A stretch of 64,000 nucleotides of DNA, from NCBI RefSeq assembly GCF_002085925.2, contig NZ_CP053562.1:3733501-3797500 (forward strand), written 5' to 3'. Under the pieces are notes generated by a model, which saw nothing but the letters and a program-made list of their open reading frames with translations, made no database searches and was not told the DNA's origin. The stretch is from Thioclava electrotropha. GTDB lineage: Bacteria; Pseudomonadota; Alphaproteobacteria; Rhodobacterales; Rhodobacteraceae. Shown in pieces: positions 1-7,531 of the stretch (positions are counted from its first letter, which is position 1; every line of letters begins with the position of its first letter). Position numbers and translations under genes: made by a program.

Positions 1-58
1 AGGCATGACGCCGCTCGACGAGATCTTTGGTCGGATTGGGAAGATGCATCTCAGACAT
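1..58 (-). CDS. N-terminus of an unidentified protein, cut by the window edge
   Basis: Only the first 19 codons are visible (starting MSEMHLPNPTKDLVERR). The ATG overlaps the stop of the upstream hemerythrin gene by 8 nt, so the two are probably translationally coupled in one leftward operon. The start resembles AhpD/carboxymuconolactone decarboxylase-like proteins (NPTKDLVERR), but too little is present to assign a function. Confidence 0.4.
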   Translation of the reverse strand, partial: MSEMHLPNPTKDLVERRHA

Positions 59-536
59 GGCCTGCGCCTTGGGTTTCGAATTTCGGGAATAACACGTCGT
101 TTTCCAGCCGGATATGGGCTGCTAGGTCTTCAAGAAATTCACCGACCCCGGCATAGAGCCGCGTCCAGCTTGTGCATGCACCGTCCGGCAATGTCAGATC
201 GTTTGTCAATTGCCGGATCTGTCCGACCTCCGCCTCATGGTCGTCGTGATCCGCGCGCATTGTAGCGATCGGCCCGTCCAGCCTCGGTGCCGCGTTGCGG
301 ATGGCGGGAAACAGAACCAGCTCCTCCTTCTTCATGTGGACTTCGAGCCCGCCGATCATCCGGTGCAGTAGCGCGGACAGCCCGGCAGGGACATCTGCCT
401 GCCCGGCATGGACGGTCTCCACCTTTTCCGAGAGCGCCGCCAGTTCAGGCAAGTGAGCGCGATGCTTGGCGTGATACTCTGACTCGATGTAGCGGGTGAG
501 GCTGGCGGAATCTTGCGGGGGTAGCGGTCTCGTCAT
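51..536 (-). CDS. Hemerythrin-domain protein (RIC/DnrN-like, no ScdA_N domain)
   Basis: A 161-residue cytosolic protein with the spaced His/Glu ligands of a di-iron hemerythrin bundle: HAKHRAHL near residue 24, HMKKEELVLFP near 68, HDDHE near 97 and HIRLENDVLFP near 141. In the family these bind a non-haem di-iron centre; RIC (YtfE/ScdA/DnrN) proteins repair Fe-S clusters after nitric oxide damage. The usual N-terminal ScdA_N segment with its Cys pair is absent, so this is the hemerythrin part only. A good Shine-Dalgarno (AAAGGA) precedes the ATG. It lies 15 nt after the truncated-haemoglobin gene and probably shares its NsrR-type promoter. The NO-stress role is inferred from context. Confidence 0.85.
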   Translation of the reverse strand: MTRPLPPQDSASLTRYIESEYHAKHRAHLPELAALSEKVETVHAGQADVPAGLSALLHRMIGGLEVHMKKEELVLFPAIRNAAPRLDGPIATMRADHDDHEAEVGQIRQLTNDLTLPDGACTSWTRLYAGVGEFLEDLAAHIRLENDVLFPKFETQGAGHV

Positions 537-551
537 GTCGGTATCCTTTGG

Positions 552-1028
552 TTAGAGCAAAGAGGGGACGGTTCGGGGCTTGGCGCTCTCGACCGCCATA
601 TGGAGCGAGCGCGCGATCCGTTCGGCGCGTTCGATGACATGGGCGGCCCCCTCGGGGGGACAGGTCTCGATCGCGGTCTCGCGGAACAGCATCAGCCAGC
701 GTTCGAAATGATCCCATTCCACTGGCAAGGACGCATGAACCTGCATCGGGGCGCCATGATAACGACCGGTCATGAGTGCTACCGAAGACCAGAAATCCAC
801 CATCCGCTGCAAATGCGGCCCCCAATCGGGAATCCTGGAGGCGAAGATCGGCCCGAGAACTGCGTCAGCACGCACCTTGTCGTAGAAACGATGCACCAAC
901 TGGGTCAGTTTATCCTCGTCCAAACCCGTTTGCGCCATGATCGCATCGGTCTTTTCGGGGCGCGCGGATATGATCTGTCGATCAGCAGGTGACATGGGAT
1001 CCCCCGAGAATTTGAACTTGAGGCTCAT
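552..1028 (-). CDS. Group III truncated haemoglobin
   Basis: A 158-residue globin of the TrHb3 type: VHRFYDKVRADAVLGPIF near the N-terminus, then the family-typical MTGRYHGAPMQVHASLPV with the proximal His region, and HFERWLMLF. These small haem proteins bind O2 or NO and are usually linked to microaerobic or nitrosative stress. The start at MSLKFKF is chosen because GGAGATAGC lies directly upstream; longer versions would run through the NsrR-type palindrome. It heads a leftward operon with the hemerythrin gene. The family call is firm; the physiological role is inferred from neighbours. Confidence 0.9.
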   Translation of the reverse strand: MSLKFKFSGDPMSPADRQIISARPEKTDAIMAQTGLDEDKLTQLVHRFYDKVRADAVLGPIFASRIPDWGPHLQRMVDFWSSVALMTGRYHGAPMQVHASLPVEWDHFERWLMLFRETAIETCPPEGAAHVIERAERIARSLHMAVESAKPRTVPSLL

Positions 1029-1041
1029 GCTATCTCCGCAA

Positions 1042-1064
1042 AATAAGCATTGTAAATACCTATT
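1042..1064. promoter_or_regulatory. NsrR-type operator upstream of the truncated haemoglobin
   Basis: An 11-1-11 imperfect palindrome: AATAAGCATTG, one base, AAATACCTATT. It matches 8/11 and 9/11 of the classical NsrR half-sites (AAGATGYATTT / AAATRCATCTT). It sits 14 nt upstream of the globin start codon, where bound repressor would block transcription. The right half is identical to that of the site at 2528-2550. Confidence 0.7.
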
Positions 1065-1356
1065 GCGGCGAGTGTAGGATGCCCATGAACTTCGCATTCT
1101 CGCAAATTACGGGCGGAGCATTTCGATCCGGATGGCAAGCGTCCGCGAATCTGGTCTTCCCGACCGCACGCCTTCGGCTGAATCCTTGATGCTCAAGAGG
1201 GTGCAGGGGTTACGTTTTCGGACCGTAGCCAGAAGACACGAAACCCTTCAGCACCTCGTCCCTGGCGAAGGTTTGGTCTGGGCTTCCTGCGTGGCGCATC
1301 AACACGGGCAGGCCGTCACCGGCGGAAGAGGTGGGGCGAATTGTCGCGGATCATAA

Positions 1357-1473
1357 TGGGCATTTGAATTACTTGCGCGCCTTGCCACCCTGTGCGGGCA
1401 GGTCGGACTAAGTTACGGCTTCGATCACGGCGAAGCTGGGTATCGTCGGATCGCCATGGCAGCGACGGCCTGA
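1357..1473 (+). pseudogene. 3' remnant of a ubiV (peptidase U32 family) gene
   Basis: This 38-codon open stretch ends GEAGYRRIAMAATA-stop and aligns along its length with the C-terminus of the intact ubiV product at 41070-41981 (GQAGYRRIAAAAAN-stop), including the preceding LCGQVGLSYGFDHG versus LCDGISFSNGFYHG. A stop lies directly before it and no start or upstream ubiV sequence was recognised, so it is a decapitated remnant. The rest of 1065-1619 holds no gene I can support. It suggests ubiUV-type genes once lay beside norEF. Confidence 0.65.
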
Positions 1474-1619
1474 TCCCCGCACCTCTCGTCGCGAAATTCG
1501 CACAACGGGGGTTGTCCATTCGGACCGGCTCACATCAGGTTGTTCGAGGAGCAGAGCGCATCAAGCGAGCGTTGCATATGCAGGCTCGATGGTCGTTACC
1601 GAACAGACCAGCGGGTTCC

Positions 1620-1889
1620 CTATAGCCCCAGTGGCGCGAGATAGAGCACCAGCAACAGGAGGCACACGCCTGTCAGCGCCACATCGAAGCCGCGCTGCCA
1701 AGCGGGCGCCTGCACCAATCCCAGATATTTTCCGAGGATGATCCGCGCCTTTTGCCAGGCAAGTGCCATCACGACCACCGCTGCCGCCACTGGCCACTTG
1801 GCCCAGACCCCCGAGAATGAAAGCAAGGACGAGCCAAGGGTGAGGAGAACAAGCGTGCCAAGGGCGATATAGAGGGACCGGCGCGTCAT
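1620..1889 (-). CDS. norF: NorF-like small membrane protein (cytochrome oxidase subunit IV-like)
   Basis: An 89-residue protein with three hydrophobic segments (about residues 6-24, 29-47 and 68-87) and no soluble domain. It overlaps the end of norE by ATGA, so the two are translationally coupled. This size, topology and position match NorF, the small partner of NorE in alphaproteobacterial nitric oxide respiration, thought to support Nor assembly or activity at the inner membrane. Small TM proteins diverge fast, so the call rests mostly on its place after norE. Confidence 0.75.
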   Translation of the reverse strand: MTRRSLYIALGTLVLLTLGSSLLSFSGVWAKWPVAAAVVVMALAWQKARIILGKYLGLVQAPAWQRGFDVALTGVCLLLLVLYLAPLGL

Positions 1890-2440
1890 TGCAGGAGATA
1901 GACCACTGGAAAGAGCAGCACCCAGATCAGATCGACCATGTGCCAGAACGCGGTCGCATCCTCGATATTTCCCACATGATCGCGCCACGCCACCAGCAGC
2001 AACAGGATGACGCCGGCTGCGACATGCGCGGCGTGAAATCCGGTCAGCAGGAAGTAGAAATTGAAGAAAGGATGCGTGTCCCAGACAATGCCTTGCGCGG
2101 CCTTGGACGCGAATTCGGCGCCCTTGATCCAGAGAAATGCCGCGCCGAGCAAAGCGGCACACACAAGAGAAACGCGTGCGCCGCCACGCTTGCGCGATTG
2201 CCTTAGATTCAACGCCAGGGCAGCGAAAAAGCCGCTCGTCAGCAAGATAATCGTGTTGGTCGCAGCGGCAGTCCGGTTCAGCGCATTCTGCGCTTCGGCA
2301 AAGCCCGTCGGATCAGTGATCCGCACCGACAAGAAAACGATCAACCCCGCCCCGAAAACCAGCAATTCGCTGATAATGAGAACCCACATCAAAAGATCGC
2401 CTGGCAAATCGTCCAATGCAGTTTGTGTTTGATCCGTCAT
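1886..2440 (-). CDS. norE: NorE, cytochrome c oxidase subunit III family protein
   Basis: A 184-residue polytopic protein of the CoxIII fold: LLMWVLIISELLVFGAGL in the first helix, then about four more helices including FFNFYFLLTGFHAAHV and FWHMVDLIWVLLFPVVYLL. The FxLTGxHxxHV and HxVDxIW motifs are family hallmarks. Stand-alone, shortened CoxIII proteins beside norF are called NorE and accompany nitric oxide reductase operons. No norCB genes are in this window. Its promoter region is shared with divergent hemN and contains an NsrR-type site. Confidence 0.85.
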   Translation of the reverse strand: MTDQTQTALDDLPGDLLMWVLIISELLVFGAGLIVFLSVRITDPTGFAEAQNALNRTAAATNTIILLTSGFFAALALNLRQSRKRGGARVSLVCAALLGAAFLWIKGAEFASKAAQGIVWDTHPFFNFYFLLTGFHAAHVAAGVILLLLVAWRDHVGNIEDATAFWHMVDLIWVLLFPVVYLLQ

Positions 2441-2527
2441 TCAGCAAGACCTTTGCAAGAGCCTTCGGCTCGTCACGACTCAATCGGCTTCACGCTTCGT
2501 CGTCATGATCTCTCACTGCACCATTCA

Positions 2528-2550
2528 AATACGCATTGTAAATACCTATT
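2528..2550. promoter_or_regulatory. NsrR-type operator between norE and hemN
   Basis: An 11-1-11 palindrome, AATACGCATTG / T / AAATACCTATT, matching 8/11 and 9/11 of the NsrR half-site consensus. It lies 88 nt before the norE start and 145 nt before the hemN start, so it could serve either gene; norE is closer. Confidence 0.7.
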
Positions 2551-2647
2551 ATGACCTTGATGAAAGACGACTCGCTCTCCTTCTGTCATTTTCACGGTGG
2601 AACGAGGGGACCTGTGCGGCCACCGGCTGCGTCGTCGCACATTTAGT

Positions 2648-2661
2648 TTGAGCCACAGCAA
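2648..2661. promoter_or_regulatory. Possible FNR/NnrR-family box upstream of hemN
   Basis: TTGAG-CCAC-AGCAA is a degenerate form of the Crp/Fnr-type TTGAT-N4-ATCAA dyad. HemN genes are commonly under Fnr-type control. It lies only 34 nt before the start codon, close for an activator site, so the call is tentative. Confidence 0.35.
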
Positions 2662-2694
2662 AGAAGCCCGCTTCTATCTGTCTGATAAGAGGGC

Positions 2695-4050
2695 ATGGAA
2701 CACACAGAAACACTTCGGGCCCTTGGCCTCTTCGACTCGCGCGTGCCGCGTTACACGTCCTACCCGACTGCGGCGGCATTTGCGCCCGACACCGGCGCGT
2801 CCTTTCAACGCCATGCGCTTGAACGGTTGGACCCGAGCGAGCCTGTGTCGGTCTACATGCACATCCCGTTTTGCGAGCGCCTTTGCTGGTTCTGCGCCTG
2901 TCACACACAAGGCACGAAAACCCTTGGCCCTGTGGAAAGCTACATCGAGGCGCTCGAGGCAGAGCTCGAAATGGTGCGCGGCATCATACCGAACGGCCTA
3001 AAAATGGGCCGCCTTCACTGGGGTGGCGGAACGCCCACCATCCTGCCGCCGGAATTGATACATCGCCTCTCGGAGTCGATACGCCGCGTGTTTCCACCAG
3101 CTCAGGAGTTCGAGTTCTCGGTGGAGATCGACCCGACCATGGTCGATCGCGCGAAAATCGAAGCTCTCGCTTCCGAAGGGATGAACCGCGCCTCGATCGG
3201 CATTCAGGATTTCCATCCTGAAGTCCAGAAAGCCATCGGCCGCCTGCAACCGTTCGAAACCACACGCGCGTGCGTCGAAGACTTGCGTGCAGCCGGCATC
3301 GCCTCTCTCAACACCGATCTGGTCTATGGCCTCCCGCACCAGAGCCTCGCACGTATCGAAGACACGATCGAAAAGGTTCTCACCTTTATTCCGGACCGGG
3401 TTGCGCTCTTTGGTTACGCGCATGTGCCTTGGGTTTCAAAACGACAAAAGCTGATCGACGAAGAGGCGCTGCCGGACGATCTGGCGCGCTACCACCTCGC
3501 CACGCGCGCCGGAGAATTGTTTGTCGCGGCTGGCCTCACAGCTATCGGCATCGACCATTTCGCGCGCCCCGCCGACACTCTGACGGCGGCGCTCGAGGCC
3601 GGACGACTGCGCCGCAATTTCCAAGGATACACGACCGACACATGCAGCACCCTAATAGGGCTTGGGGCATCGTCGATTTCGCACTTTTCGGAAGGTTATG
3701 TCCAGAATGCGCCCGCGACCGCAGCTTATCAGCAGCGGATCGCAAGCGGTGTCTTTCCGGGCGCTCGTGGCTACCAGTTAAGCCCCGAAGACCAGCTGCG
3801 CGCTCGGGCGATCGAGGAGTTGATGTGTCGGTTCGCAGTTGATCTTGACGATTTGAGCCAGGAGTTCGGCAGCGATGCCCAGAAGCTGCTACCTTGCCTG
3901 ACGGAAATGGCCACGCGCTTCGCGCCCTTCGCAAGCCTGACGGGGAAGCGCATCGGCATTGCACCGGAAGGTCGACCGTTAACACGGATGATCGCTTCGG
4001 TTCTCGATCAGCACGTGCCCGAGGGGGTGCGCTATTCGCGCGCGTCCTGA
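2695..4050 (+). CDS. hemN: Oxygen-independent coproporphyrinogen III oxidase
   Basis: A 451-residue radical-SAM enzyme, close to the usual HemN length of about 455. The N-terminal RYTSYPTA segment and YMHIPFCERLCWFCAC (radical-SAM C-x3-C-x2-C plus the extra Cys) distinguish true HemN from the shorter HemW. GGGTPT, SVEIDPT, NTDLVYGLPHQ and the C-terminal HemN domain (LIGLGASSIS) follow. It makes protoporphyrinogen IX without O2, feeding haem to respiratory enzymes under anoxia. It is divergent from norE and flanked by NsrR- and Fnr-type candidate sites, consistent with a denitrification regulon. Confidence 0.95.
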   Translation: MEHTETLRALGLFDSRVPRYTSYPTAAAFAPDTGASFQRHALERLDPSEPVSVYMHIPFCERLCWFCACHTQGTKTLGPVESYIEALEAELEMVRGIIPNGLKMGRLHWGGGTPTILPPELIHRLSESIRRVFPPAQEFEFSVEIDPTMVDRAKIEALASEGMNRASIGIQDFHPEVQKAIGRLQPFETTRACVEDLRAAGIASLNTDLVYGLPHQSLARIEDTIEKVLTFIPDRVALFGYAHVPWVSKRQKLIDEEALPDDLARYHLATRAGELFVAAGLTAIGIDHFARPADTLTAALEAGRLRRNFQGYTTDTCSTLIGLGASSISHFSEGYVQNAPATAAYQQRIASGVFPGARGYQLSPEDQLRARAIEELMCRFAVDLDDLSQEFGSDAQKLLPCLTEMATRFAPFASLTGKRIGIAPEGRPLTRMIASVLDQHVPEGVRYSRAS

Positions 4051-4106
4051 ATAAGGCGCGTCTGATGGACGAGCGCGCCTTCAGCAAGGTGTCGAGCTAG
4101 GCTATT

Positions 4107-4130
4107 CGCCGCCGGCAGCAGGAGGCGGCG
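4107..4130. terminator. GC-rich hairpin between convergent genes
   Basis: A perfect 7-bp stem (CGCCGCC / GGCGGCG) with a 10-nt loop lies between the ends of hemN and the leftward small gene. No U-run follows on either strand, so terminator function is inferred from position only. Confidence 0.35.
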
Positions 4131-4186
4131 CTTGCGGGGGAAGGAGGGGAACATCGTCGTGCCTCTTTCCTGCGGGAAATTGCTGG

Positions 4187-4486
4187 TCAGGAGGTCGAAT
4201 GTGTCGTCTCGAGGTCGCGCGGAGCCGCAACGGGTGCGTGTGAGGGAAAGGTGCCGCGTGACAGGATCGTGCCGTTCTCATCGACAACGAGGCGTAGAGC
4301 GCGACCGCCAGAGTAGAAGGTCAGCCGCCACCGCCCGGCATCGTCATCGACACCGGCCTCGCATCTGCTTGTGACCTCGCCCTCGCGGAGTTTCGCGAGA
4401 ACATCGGATGGTGGGAAGCCGAAAGCGCGTCCAACGAGTTCTGCGTCGACCGTGAAACCGTCAGTGGTGAAAGACACGTTACGCAT
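4187..4486 (-). CDS. Small DUF6522-like protein of unknown function
   Basis: A 99-residue soluble protein beginning MRNVSFTTDGFTVDAELVGRA. Its first part looks like a short helical domain (FPPSDVLAKLREGEVTSRCE); the second is a beta-rich segment (GRWRLTFYSGGRALRLVVDENG). It resembles the small DUF6522 proteins found near denitrification genes, recalled by pattern only. A strong Shine-Dalgarno (AAAGGAGA) precedes the ATG. It starts 12 nt after the Rrf2 gene ends, so it is in that operon and probably autorepressed with it. Function unknown. Confidence 0.75.
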   Translation of the reverse strand: MRNVSFTTDGFTVDAELVGRAFGFPPSDVLAKLREGEVTSRCEAGVDDDAGRWRLTFYSGGRALRLVVDENGTILSRGTFPSHAPVAAPRDLETTHSTS

Positions 4487-4498
4487 CGCTATCTCCTT

Positions 4499-4918
4499 TC
4501 AGACCGCAGCTGGAACAGTGGCCGGCAAAGCGATGTCTGCCAGCGTCGAACGATCGAGTTCCGCCAAAAAAGCGATCTCTGCGGCGCGGAGTCTACCCTT
4601 CAGGCCGCAGACGGGGGTAATGCAGCACGCGCCGTCAGGAGAGAAGCATTCGACAATGGCCTGGTCCTGCTCGAGAAGCCGCACGAGGTCTCCAAGAACG
4701 ATCTCATGGGCGGGGCGGCCGAGCATTGCGCCGCCACCGGTCCCGCGCCGCGTGGTCACGAAGCCGTGCCGGGCCAGGCGCTGAATGACTTTATTCAGGT
4801 GGTGGCGAGAGATACCGAACTCATCGGCGATCTCGGCTGTCGAGAAGGCGCGCTCCGGCGCGCTGGCCATCCGCATCAGCGCTCGGAGTCCGAAATCTGT
4901 GAAACTGGTCAGGCGCAT
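4499..4918 (-). CDS. nsrR: NsrR-like Rrf2-family regulator (copy 1)
   Basis: A 139-residue Rrf2 protein: the start MRLTSFTDFGLRALMRMA is typical of NsrR, a winged helix follows (ISRHHLNKVIQRL, then RRGTGGG), and a Cys cluster (VECFSPDGACCITPVC) supplies candidate [Fe-S] ligands. NsrR senses NO through that cluster and represses NO-detoxification genes. The ATG at MRLTSFT is chosen by similarity to the second copy at 43808; an upstream in-frame ATG would run into the operator. It precedes the small DUF6522-like gene in one leftward operon and has an NsrR-type site in its own promoter. Confidence 0.85.
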   Translation of the reverse strand: MRLTSFTDFGLRALMRMASAPERAFSTAEIADEFGISRHHLNKVIQRLARHGFVTTRRGTGGGAMLGRPAHEIVLGDLVRLLEQDQAIVECFSPDGACCITPVCGLKGRLRAAEIAFLAELDRSTLADIALPATVPAAV

Positions 4919-4933
4919 ATGGTGCCTCCAACA

Positions 4934-4956
4934 AACAAGTATCAAAAATGCTTGTT
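4934..4956. promoter_or_regulatory. NsrR-type operator of the Rrf2 gene (autoregulation)
   Basis: Read on the minus strand this is AACAAGCATTT / T / TGATACTTGTT, an 11-1-11 dyad matching 9/11 and 7/11 of the NsrR half-sites. It starts 16 nt before the regulator's start codon, a position suited to autorepression. Confidence 0.65.
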
Positions 4957-5006
4957 ATAGACTCAGCCACGATCGCGCAATGATCTTCGTGTCAAGTCAG
5001 TCATAT

Positions 5007-5216
5007 TCAGGCGCGCTCGAAATGCAGCAGGGCGAGCCGCGCCGCCAGTCGGGCGAGGTCTGGATCGCAGACGTCGTCCTCCGCCTCGACCGTCTAGAAG
5101 CTGACGACGAGACGCAATGTCTCGCTCACGTCGAGCACCGTCGTCGTCGCCTTGAGGCGCGGCCGTTGACCGGGCGATCTCTGTTCCAATGTCTTGGATG
5201 AACGAACGCCCCGCTG
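5007..5216 (-). pseudogene. Possible degenerate gene fragment
   Basis: In one leftward frame a protein-like string (LKATTTVLDVSETLRLVVSF) is interrupted by TAG at 5094-5096 and continues as TVEAEDDVCDPDLARLAARL to a TGA. No start codon or recognisable family is present. The composition looks coding, so this may be the tail of a dead gene, but it could also be chance in GC-rich DNA. Confidence 0.3.
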
Positions 5217-5225
5217 TTAGAAAAG

Positions 5226-6191
5226 CTAGCTGGCAATCCCGTTGGAAAACAAGAGCACCATATATGCGGCGTAGGCGGCCAACATCAGCGCACCCCACAC
5301 GCGACCAATCTTCTTAGTAGCGAACAGCAAGCCCAGCAGTATGAGAGACGACGCCAGCATGACTGGCGTGTCGATCTCACGGAAGCGCGTGCTGACTTCG
5401 ATCGGCTGGATCGCGACCGTGACGCCGAGGATAGCGAGGATATTGAAGATGTTCGATCCGATCACGTTGCCGAGCACCACGTCGGGGTGGCGCCGGATCG
5501 CTGCGACTATACTGGTGGCTAGCTCTGGTAGCGACGTTCCGATAGCCACGAGCGATAGACCGATTACCGCGTCCGGCACCCCGAACTCGCGGGCGATGTT
5601 TACTGCCCCTTCGACCAGAAAGTCCGCTCCGAACACCAGAGCGGAAATGCCAACAATGACCAAGAGCGGCGCAAGCCAAGGTCGCGGTAGCGAAATGTCT
5701 TCGAACTCCTCAGCTTCATGTTGAAATGCCTTTGTCTGGCGATTCCTCTTTTCCAACCAGTAGCTCGAAAAGAGGTAACCCGCGAGGACCAGGAGCATTG
5801 CGACGCCTTCGGTGCGGGTAATGATTTCTCCCTGAACAAGAGCGTAGGTCGCCAGCGAAACAAGTGTTGCGACCAGCGCCTCTCGCACAGCTGTTCGCGT
5901 CCAGCCGAGGATCGGTGTGATAACTGCTGCCACGCCGACAATGAGCAGAATGTTCGCGATGTTCGAGCCTACGACGTTACCCAATGCAATCTCAGGCGCG
6001 CCGTCTATGGCAGCGTTCACGGAGACAAGCAGTTCCGGTGTCGACGTGCCGAAACCGACGATGATCAGACCGATTAGAAGCTTAGATATGCCGAGGCGCT
6101 CGGCAATTGCGACCGAGCCACGCACGAGCCCTTCGCCGCCGACAAAAAGGAGGCCAAGGCCGGCAGCCACGAAGAGGAGGTCATGCAACAT
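5226..6191 (-). CDS. Calcium/sodium antiporter (CaCA family, YrbG-like)
   Basis: A 321-residue inner-membrane exchanger with two homologous halves of about five helices. Each half carries the CaCA alpha-repeat: GFGTSTPELLVSVNAA then GNVVGSNIANILLI in the first, and AIGTSLPELATSIVAA then GNVIGSNIFNILAI in the second. The conserved acidic residues (Glu in TPEL and LPEL) are the cation ligands. A short acidic cytosolic loop (HEAEEFED) joins the halves. I start at MLHDLLFV, right at the first helix; an upstream in-frame ATG would add 16 polar residues. It appears monocistronic, with debris on both sides. Confidence 0.9.
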   Translation of the reverse strand: MLHDLLFVAAGLGLLFVGGEGLVRGSVAIAERLGISKLLIGLIIVGFGTSTPELLVSVNAAIDGAPEIALGNVVGSNIANILLIVGVAAVITPILGWTRTAVREALVATLVSLATYALVQGEIITRTEGVAMLLVLAGYLFSSYWLEKRNRQTKAFQHEAEEFEDISLPRPWLAPLLVIVGISALVFGADFLVEGAVNIAREFGVPDAVIGLSLVAIGTSLPELATSIVAAIRRHPDVVLGNVIGSNIFNILAILGVTVAIQPIEVSTRFREIDTPVMLASSLILLGLLFATKKIGRVWGALMLAAYAAYMVLLFSNGIAS

Positions 6192-6529
6192 TTCTTTTTC
6201 TGTCCCGAGTTGCGCTCGCCTAAGAAGACGCATCGCCATGACTTAGTGTGCCGGTTACAGGAAAAGAATAGGAAGGCCGCACGTTCAGACGCGGACCGGT
6301 CGGCATCCCGCCAAAGGGCCTTGATCCGGCAGTCTGTCTTTCGACTTTTTCTGAGCTTGGCCTCCTCGTCAGCTCTTTCAGAAAACACTCCCAACGTGGG
6401 CCGACAATCGTGGTTCTCGGAACGCGTAACTCGGACATGCTGATACAAGTCGGAGCCGCCCCGAAATTCGGACACTGAACTAAGCTACGATTTGCGGTCT
6501 GCTGATCTTCGCCGAGAAGGGGGGCAGAG

Positions 6530-6712
6530 ATGTCGAATCGCACGCAGCACGCGACCGAGTTCAATGCAAAGGTCGCGCTGGAAGCCTGAAGGGTGAAGAG
6601 ACAGCGGCCGAGCTGGCGAGCCGGTTCGGGGTGCATCTGACGATGATCCATCAATTGAAACGGGCCCTGCTCGAAGGCGCGTCCGATGTGTTCGAGCGCG
6701 GGGAGCGCACTG
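6530..6712 (+). mobile_element. Relic of an IS3-family transposase orfA
   Basis: The ATG opens MSNRTQHATEFNAKVALEA, which after one missing base near 6589 continues in another frame as LKGEETAAELASRFGVHLTM and IHQLKRALLEGASDVFERG. This is the N-terminal helix-turn-helix of IS3 OrfA. No OrfB or paired terminal repeats were found, so it is a dead, truncated insertion sequence. The rest of 6192-7531 holds one dispersed repeat copy and a hairpin but no gene I can support. Confidence 0.75.
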
Positions 6713-7089
6713 GAGAGCGGATCAAAGTTGGGTCGGACTCTAATCGATGGTGGAGGAAAAACCCCATGGCAGGTCAGCTGGCCCCCGCGCACAGGTAAGC
6801 GCAGAGACGTATTGATTCCCGACTGTTTTTGTTCTAAATTGATTATATAACCTTTCATCGAGAGTTGGGTTGAAAAGGCCGTTGGGTGTGTCGCAGCCTC
6901 AATGGCCTTTACTTTTGCACAGCGCCGAACGAGGGCAGCGCGCGCTTGAAAACAGGCTGCCGCGCTGCGTTTAGAAATACTGGCGGTGCCCTCGTTGCAG
7001 GACCACCGCCATGCGCCCTCATATCGTCGTTCAGTTGGCTGGTGCGCCGCATCTTCGCCTCGATAGCCCGTTTCGTCGTTGCTTCGCGT

Positions 7090-7160
7090 AGCAGACATTG
7101 GTGTAAAGCGCAGCGAACGACCGCGTTCCGCCCTTCCTGTTTAGGAGCAGTGAACGGCCC
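7090..7160. repeat. Dispersed intergenic repeat, copy A
   Basis: Shares GCAGCGAACGACCG with 39381-39394. It also shares CGCCCTTCCTG and GCAGTGAACGGCCC with 19131-19203, in the same order and spacing. It starts with AGCAGACATT, related to the AAGCGGACAT core of the other copies. It lies in gene-free debris. Confidence 0.65.
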
Positions 7161-7482
7161 ATAGCCGCCGTTCAGGCAAGGCACTTCGAAGGTCCACAGG
7201 CATGGAAAGCGGGACGCGAACTCTGGAACGCGCCGAGCTGATAGCCATTCTTCGCGCTGGCATGGGCGCGTTAAAAAAGGGGGCGAGCCAGCGGCGGCAA
7301 AGGAGGCCATGGAAATTGTTTCGTCGGGTGCTCGTGACAAATGGCTACGTTCTCAAGGACTGAAGTTAGCTGACAGTGAATTACGAGCTGAATTCAGGTT
7401 GTGTTGAGGTCTTGATTGTTCCGCGCCCAAGCCATCCGGACAGCTCGTGCATATCGCAGGCACAGCCCGAACGTTGATATCC

Positions 7483-7506
7483 GAACGCGCGCGATGGCGC
7501 GCGTTC
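7483..7506. terminator. Perfect inverted repeat downstream of apnO
   Basis: A 10-bp perfect stem (GAACGCGCGC / GCGCGCGTTC) with a GATG loop, 26 nt past the apnO stop on that strand. No U-tract follows, so it may act as an RNA 3'-end stabiliser or weak terminator. Confidence 0.5.
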
Positions 7507-7531
7507 AGACCATTCGCAGGTGTTGAAGAAG

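Noticed and set aside
1132..1356. Small open frame upstream of the ubiV remnant
   Set aside because: No start signal, no recognisable family; probably chance or decayed sequence.
6530..6712. A functional IS3-family insertion sequence
   Set aside because: OrfA is frameshifted and truncated, OrfB is absent and no paired terminal repeats were found.
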